This document shows, one piece after another, positions 60,161 to 64,000 of a stretch of 64,000 nt of DNA. The first letter of the stretch is position 1. Each line of letters starts with the position of its first letter. Below the pieces are notes generated by a model. That model was not told where the DNA came from, did no database searches, and worked only from the letters and a program-made list of their open reading frames with translations. The position numbers were made by a program, and so were the translations under genes. This DNA comes from Syngnathus acus (taxonomy: Eukaryota > Chordata > Actinopteri > Syngnathiformes > Syngnathidae): assembly GCF_901709675.1 (NCBI RefSeq), contig NC_051098.1, forward strand, positions 10,541,000 through 10,604,999, given 5' to 3'.

Positions 60161-60434
60161 TTCGTTTGAGTGAACTGATTCTAAAGATTCAGTTTACTTA
60201 ACAGAACTGGAATGCACATCACTAGGTGCGGGTGACGTCATTGCCTCCCCAGTCATGAACCTCACCGCACGTCACTGCTGGACACAGAATAAAAGTGGTG
60301 GACAGTGGCCGGTCACTTTGTGGAACAAAGGGCACCAAAGGGTCCCTGGTGACTGCAACAATGACTTTGCCTTTCTGGTTGTTTGTATATACTAGGCTGA
60401 CAAGTACAAAGACATTCCAAGTGTTTTCCCACAA

Positions 60435-60862
60435 AACTAGGGTAAGGATTTCAAAGTAGGGTTTAAAACTAGGGTTAGGGTTTCAAAGTAAGGTTTCATA
60501 GGAGTATTAGGGTTTCAAAGTAAGGTTAGGGTTCCAAAATAGTTTAAAACTAGGGTAGGGTTTCAAGCTAGGGTTTAAACCTATGGTTAGGGTTTCAAAC
60601 TAATCCTTGAAACTAGGATTAGGGTTAGGGTTTCAAAGTAGGGTTTCAAACTAGGGCTAGGGTTTCAAACTAGGGTTAGGGTTCCAAAATAGAGTTTAAA
60701 ACAAGGGTAGGGTTTCAAACTAGGGTTTAAAACTATGGTTAGGGTTTCAAACTAGGGTTTCAAACTAGGGTTAGGGTTTTAAAATAGGGTTTCAAACTAG
60801 GGTTAGGGTTTCAAAGTAAGGTTTCATAGGAGTATTAGGGTTTCAAAGTAAGGTTTCATAGG
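60435..60862 (+). repeat. Telomere-like TTAGGG minisatellite
   Basis: About 430 bp built from units such as CTAGGGTTAGGGTTTCAAA with CAAA/TAAA spacers. A longer segment (from 60481) recurs 328 bases later (from 60809), showing higher-order duplication. It is not pure (TTAGGG)n, so it is a degenerate interstitial array or unrelated minisatellite. Confidence 0.85.
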
Positions 60863-62998
60863 ATAATTATATTAACAATAATAATAACAATTATTATTAT
60901 TTCATCAGTAGTATTTCATGAACCGTTAGAAGAAAATCCTGGACATGTCAGCTTGTCATGTCAGATCCCAGAAAGTAAAATTTCCTTTGACCTACATATG
61001 TGGTAGTCCTGTTAAGAGCTCACCATGCAGCCTTGTAATCTGCTTATTGTAGGTGCACCGTAGAAAAACTCAACATTTACCTTCAAAGAGTAGACTTTAA
61101 GAGATGCTGTACACAAATGTCTTTTGTAGATGTTGATAACAACAAAACATCTTTTCCACAGATGGTCAACATCAAATGCTGGCACGTTTTTTGTTTTCTA
61201 GTGTGTCTGATAGAACACATATGTTGAGGGGATGTCCTTCAGGGGTTGTCCTTCATGTTAGAAAATAATCAGGTAAATAGACTTTGGAGTATTGTAAAAC
61301 CATTGTAAATAAATACGCCGCCACCAGCAAACCATGACGGCAAATGCTATAAAATGTCTACAAATGATACTTCAAAACTCAACAGATCTTAGCTGCTCTA
61401 CTGGACCTCAAAATGACCACCGTCAAGAAAACAATGCTGTGACACACATCACAGTTGAATGTGACTTACTCTCTAGTGAGCTGTTGCTGCTTAGCACCAA
61501 CTCTACTCAGTAGGGATTAGGCACACCAAGACGTACACACAAACGTACACAAACACACAATGAAATGCAACCCAAGCAGCAAGTCAGCAGCACCAGGAAC
61601 AATTTACATGAAGCGGTTTGAATCTGACTCTACAAATGGTCAAATTGCAACCTGTGACGTTTGGTGAGTGCCTTTGCAGTTCTTTTAATAACCCTCTGTT
61701 ATAGCCTAAATATTTTTGTGTGTCTGCATCATGCTAAGCAGTTTAGTTTAGTGAATGCTGTTGATGATTTGTTGATGACATCATCATGATGACTTGCTTA
61801 GTGCTGGGGTAACAGGTACAGTAGATTATGTAGAACTCAGTGGTCATTCCAAAAGATTTTTGGTGGGCACAGATATTGTTGTGAAGGTGACTTTGCTTTG
61901 GCAGATAACAACATTGGTCCAACTCAATTAGTTGACTGTCTCTCCTTTTGTTGCGCAACAGTAAACGATGTGTGCTTGTTGAGGGGCCTCTGCTGTCTCT
62001 GGGATTGAAGTCACGGAGGTGGTTGAAAAGCTCCTCTGTGCAAAAGATCTGCCCGGAGTTCCCAAAGACTCTGGATGTTGTGGGGCTGTCTTGGTTGACA
62101 TCAGTGGTATGGACTGATGGATGGATGGAGAGAAACAAGATGGATGGTTGGATTATGAACTATGAACTTCAAACAATACAGCAATGCAGGCACAAGCAGT
62201 AAATGCTTCACAGTTCGAAACCCACTTTTTTTCTTTCTGTCGCTTTTTCTCACCCGCATTCTCAATTACTGGTTGTCGCACTAATCTCCACAGGGAACAT
62301 TACGCGAGTCGTTTCATGAGCGTAATTACAGAGCAATTACTGAGCAGGCCACTAACAAACTATTGTATTCTTTTTCCAGAGCTTGGTTATTAATAGCTTG
62401 GGCAACAATGGCATCTACGTCATCCAAGTCCAGTCTGACCATCACATGCTCCCTCGCTTTCAATATTCATGTCACACTGAATAAAAGAAAAACTATGCAT
62501 TTTTTCAAAAATAGGTTTTGTCAACCGTTCACTGACGCACTCATAATTCCATACTTACAAGTGCATCTGTACTGTCAAGAAGAGGTAAAATGTTTTACTT
62601 AACCTGGAAATAATAATAAAAAAATAAGCAACATTAAAAAAAAAAAAATCCAGTCTTTATCAGCAATTTTATGAGGCCAAGGGCCACTATTCTTCTCCTC
62701 AGGTCATAAATAAAAAGTTGCCATAATAATTTGTGAAAATAGGTCATAACAATGTTTAATTAACTTCAGTGTATGTACATGTTATCAAAAGATAACCCAG
62801 GGAAACTACACAATGGCCTCGGGCTTTAATTTCCTGTCTAAAAATTTAACAAACAAATACCAGAATTACAATTTCAAATAGGATAAGGGTTCTAACTCGA
62901 GCCACTTTTCATTTGTCATCAATTGAGATGAATCATTAAATAGCCATGCTGGAACCGCGATGGTTTTGTTCCCGCTTAAGGATCAATCATAAATTTAC
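60863..62998. other. Gene-free sequence after the minisatellite
   Basis: No coding region is supported. The stretch 62220-62420 is rich in TAATTAC/AATTAC motifs and lacks repeats, so it is a candidate conserved element. Confidence 0.6.
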
Positions 62999-63118
62999 GT
63001 GTGAATGGTTGCATGCCTCGTGACTGACTGGCGACCAGTCGAGGGTGTAGTCAGCCTTTCATCCAAAGTCATCTGGCATCGCTGACACGACCCTGCATAA
63101 TAAAGAAAATGAATGAGT
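62999..63118 (+). mobile_element. Diverged fish LINE/SINE 3' tail
   Basis: GTGAATGGTTGCATG, ACTGGCGACCAGTCGAGGGTG, GTCATCTGGCATCGCTGAC and ACGACCCTGCA follow the same order as the common teleost LINE 3' region that precedes GGATAAG...ATGGATGG. More diverged than the copy at 38249. Confidence 0.6.
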
Positions 63119-64000
63119 GGTCATAATGTTGCGGCTGCTCAAAGTAAAAAAACAACATTGCACATGTATTCAACTTTCCCGTTTGTTTATGAACCAGATT
63201 GTGTTTACAAGCTCATTTCTTTCCACCCAAGCTGTGGGACCACCTGTCAGTGCAAATGCATCACTTACAATATCTTTCTGACAACTATGGATTTTTTTTT
63301 ATTTTTATTTTTTTTTTTAAAACAAATGGATTTGGCTTATATCAGTGTTTACCCAGGGCCCAACTTCATCTTGTATCGATTTTGAGATTATAGCACTGTT
63401 AATCTCAATAGAGCTGCTGTCCAAGTAAACAAATATTATTTTAAAAGGCCTCAGTTCTACCACACGGGCAAAAAACATTCACATTGCAGCGATATTCATT
63501 AATGCCCTCTGCCATCATCTGACGTTGGTGCTGAGGTTGAATTCTCAGGTGTCATTTTCCCTTAAGTGAACATTCATCATCAACACAATACTCAGCAGTA
63601 TGTGAGTCTGCTCGCATGCAATAAAATGCATATTTTTGTGTGTCCACTTTACAGTCTTGAGAGACTTGGTTTATGCTGTATAATAATAATGAATTCCTGG
63701 AGGTTGTGGAGATTACCCGAGTCTGTAATTATGTTAGAAAATCAAAATCATTTTAAAGTGGAAACCACAGCCTGTTATGGTATACACATTAGAAATACAT
63801 AATCATGTTTGGAAAAAAGTCAAATGGAGTCTTACAGTATATCTCATCTCGTTGAAGACATGGTCACATGGAGTCTCGTCCCCAGATGATTTTCAAATTT
63901 TCTTGCATCTGCAAGGGTGATTTCCTGTTGCTATCCCCTCGCCATGTGTTTGCTTCTGTTCTTTTGGTAGCCCAGACACCTTATCTACCCTCATTGGGTG
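63119..64000. other. Terminal gene-free stretch
   Basis: AT-rich sequence with a poly-T run at about 63291-63318. No gene or recognisable repeat is supported up to the window end. Confidence 0.6.

Larger units (their letters stand above)
55728..60285. mobile_element. 4.54-kb nested composite bounded by hAT-like TIRs and an 8-bp TSD
   Basis: CTGGACAC occurs at 55728-55735 and 60278-60285. The enclosed element (55736-60277) begins CAGGGACGTGCGGTC and, on the opposite strand, CAGTGACGTGCGGTG, with GGAGGCAAT a little further in on both sides. This fits a hAT-family insertion. Inside lie inverted arms (55882-56725 and 59104-59928), four 157-bp direct repeats, six 235-bp hairpin repeats, a tRNA-like segment and two copies of a GGAATGCACATCACTAG terminus (ending 58905 and 60225). 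No transposase frame is visible, so it is non-autonomous. It could be one element that acquired later insertions, or several nested elements. Confidence 0.8.

Overview
The window is vertebrate nuclear DNA, almost certainly from a teleost fish. It has short-intron, multi-exon genes with GT-AG splice sites, fish-type DNA-transposon and LINE/SINE fragments, and many simple repeats. Three protein genes lie head to tail on the + strand: TRIP12 (3' part, 166-11284), DNER (13572-32744) and PID1 (34447-45708). From family knowledge, human 2q36 carries the same order and relative orientation, so this is a conserved syntenic block. No bacterial, phage or organellar genes are seen.

Region by region. 1-12.5 kb: 38 coding exons and the 3' UTR of TRIP12, a HECT E3 ubiquitin ligase whose 5' end lies outside the window. 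12.5-13.5 kb: short intergenic and 5'-leader sequence. 13.57-33.6 kb: DNER, a neuronal transmembrane protein with ten EGF repeats, in 13 exons after an 11-kb first intron. Its last intron appears to be GC-AG. 34.2-47.3 kb: PID1, a small PTB-domain adaptor. Its first coding exon is only 10 codons (34447-34476), inside a CpG-rich promoter region, and two ~5-kb introns follow. 47.3-64 kb: a gene desert.

The desert holds the most unusual structure in the window. A 4.54-kb composite (55736-60277) is bounded by hAT-like terminal inverted repeats and a perfect 8-bp target-site duplication. Inside it are a pair of ~0.83-kb inverted arms, four tandem 157-bp repeats, six tandem 235-bp repeats that each carry a perfect 25-bp-stem hairpin, and a tRNA-like Pol III box pair. 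A telomere-like TTAGGG minisatellite begins about 160 bp further on.

The three genes are functionally separate: ubiquitin ligation, Notch-type neuron-glia signalling, and LRP/insulin-signalling adaptor. They share a locus, not a pathway. The large DNER and PID1 introns and the desert contain TAAT-rich stretches that look like candidate conserved non-coding elements, but this needs alignment to test. All exon boundaries were set by hand from splice consensus, reading-frame continuity and remembered orthologue sequence. No database search was run.
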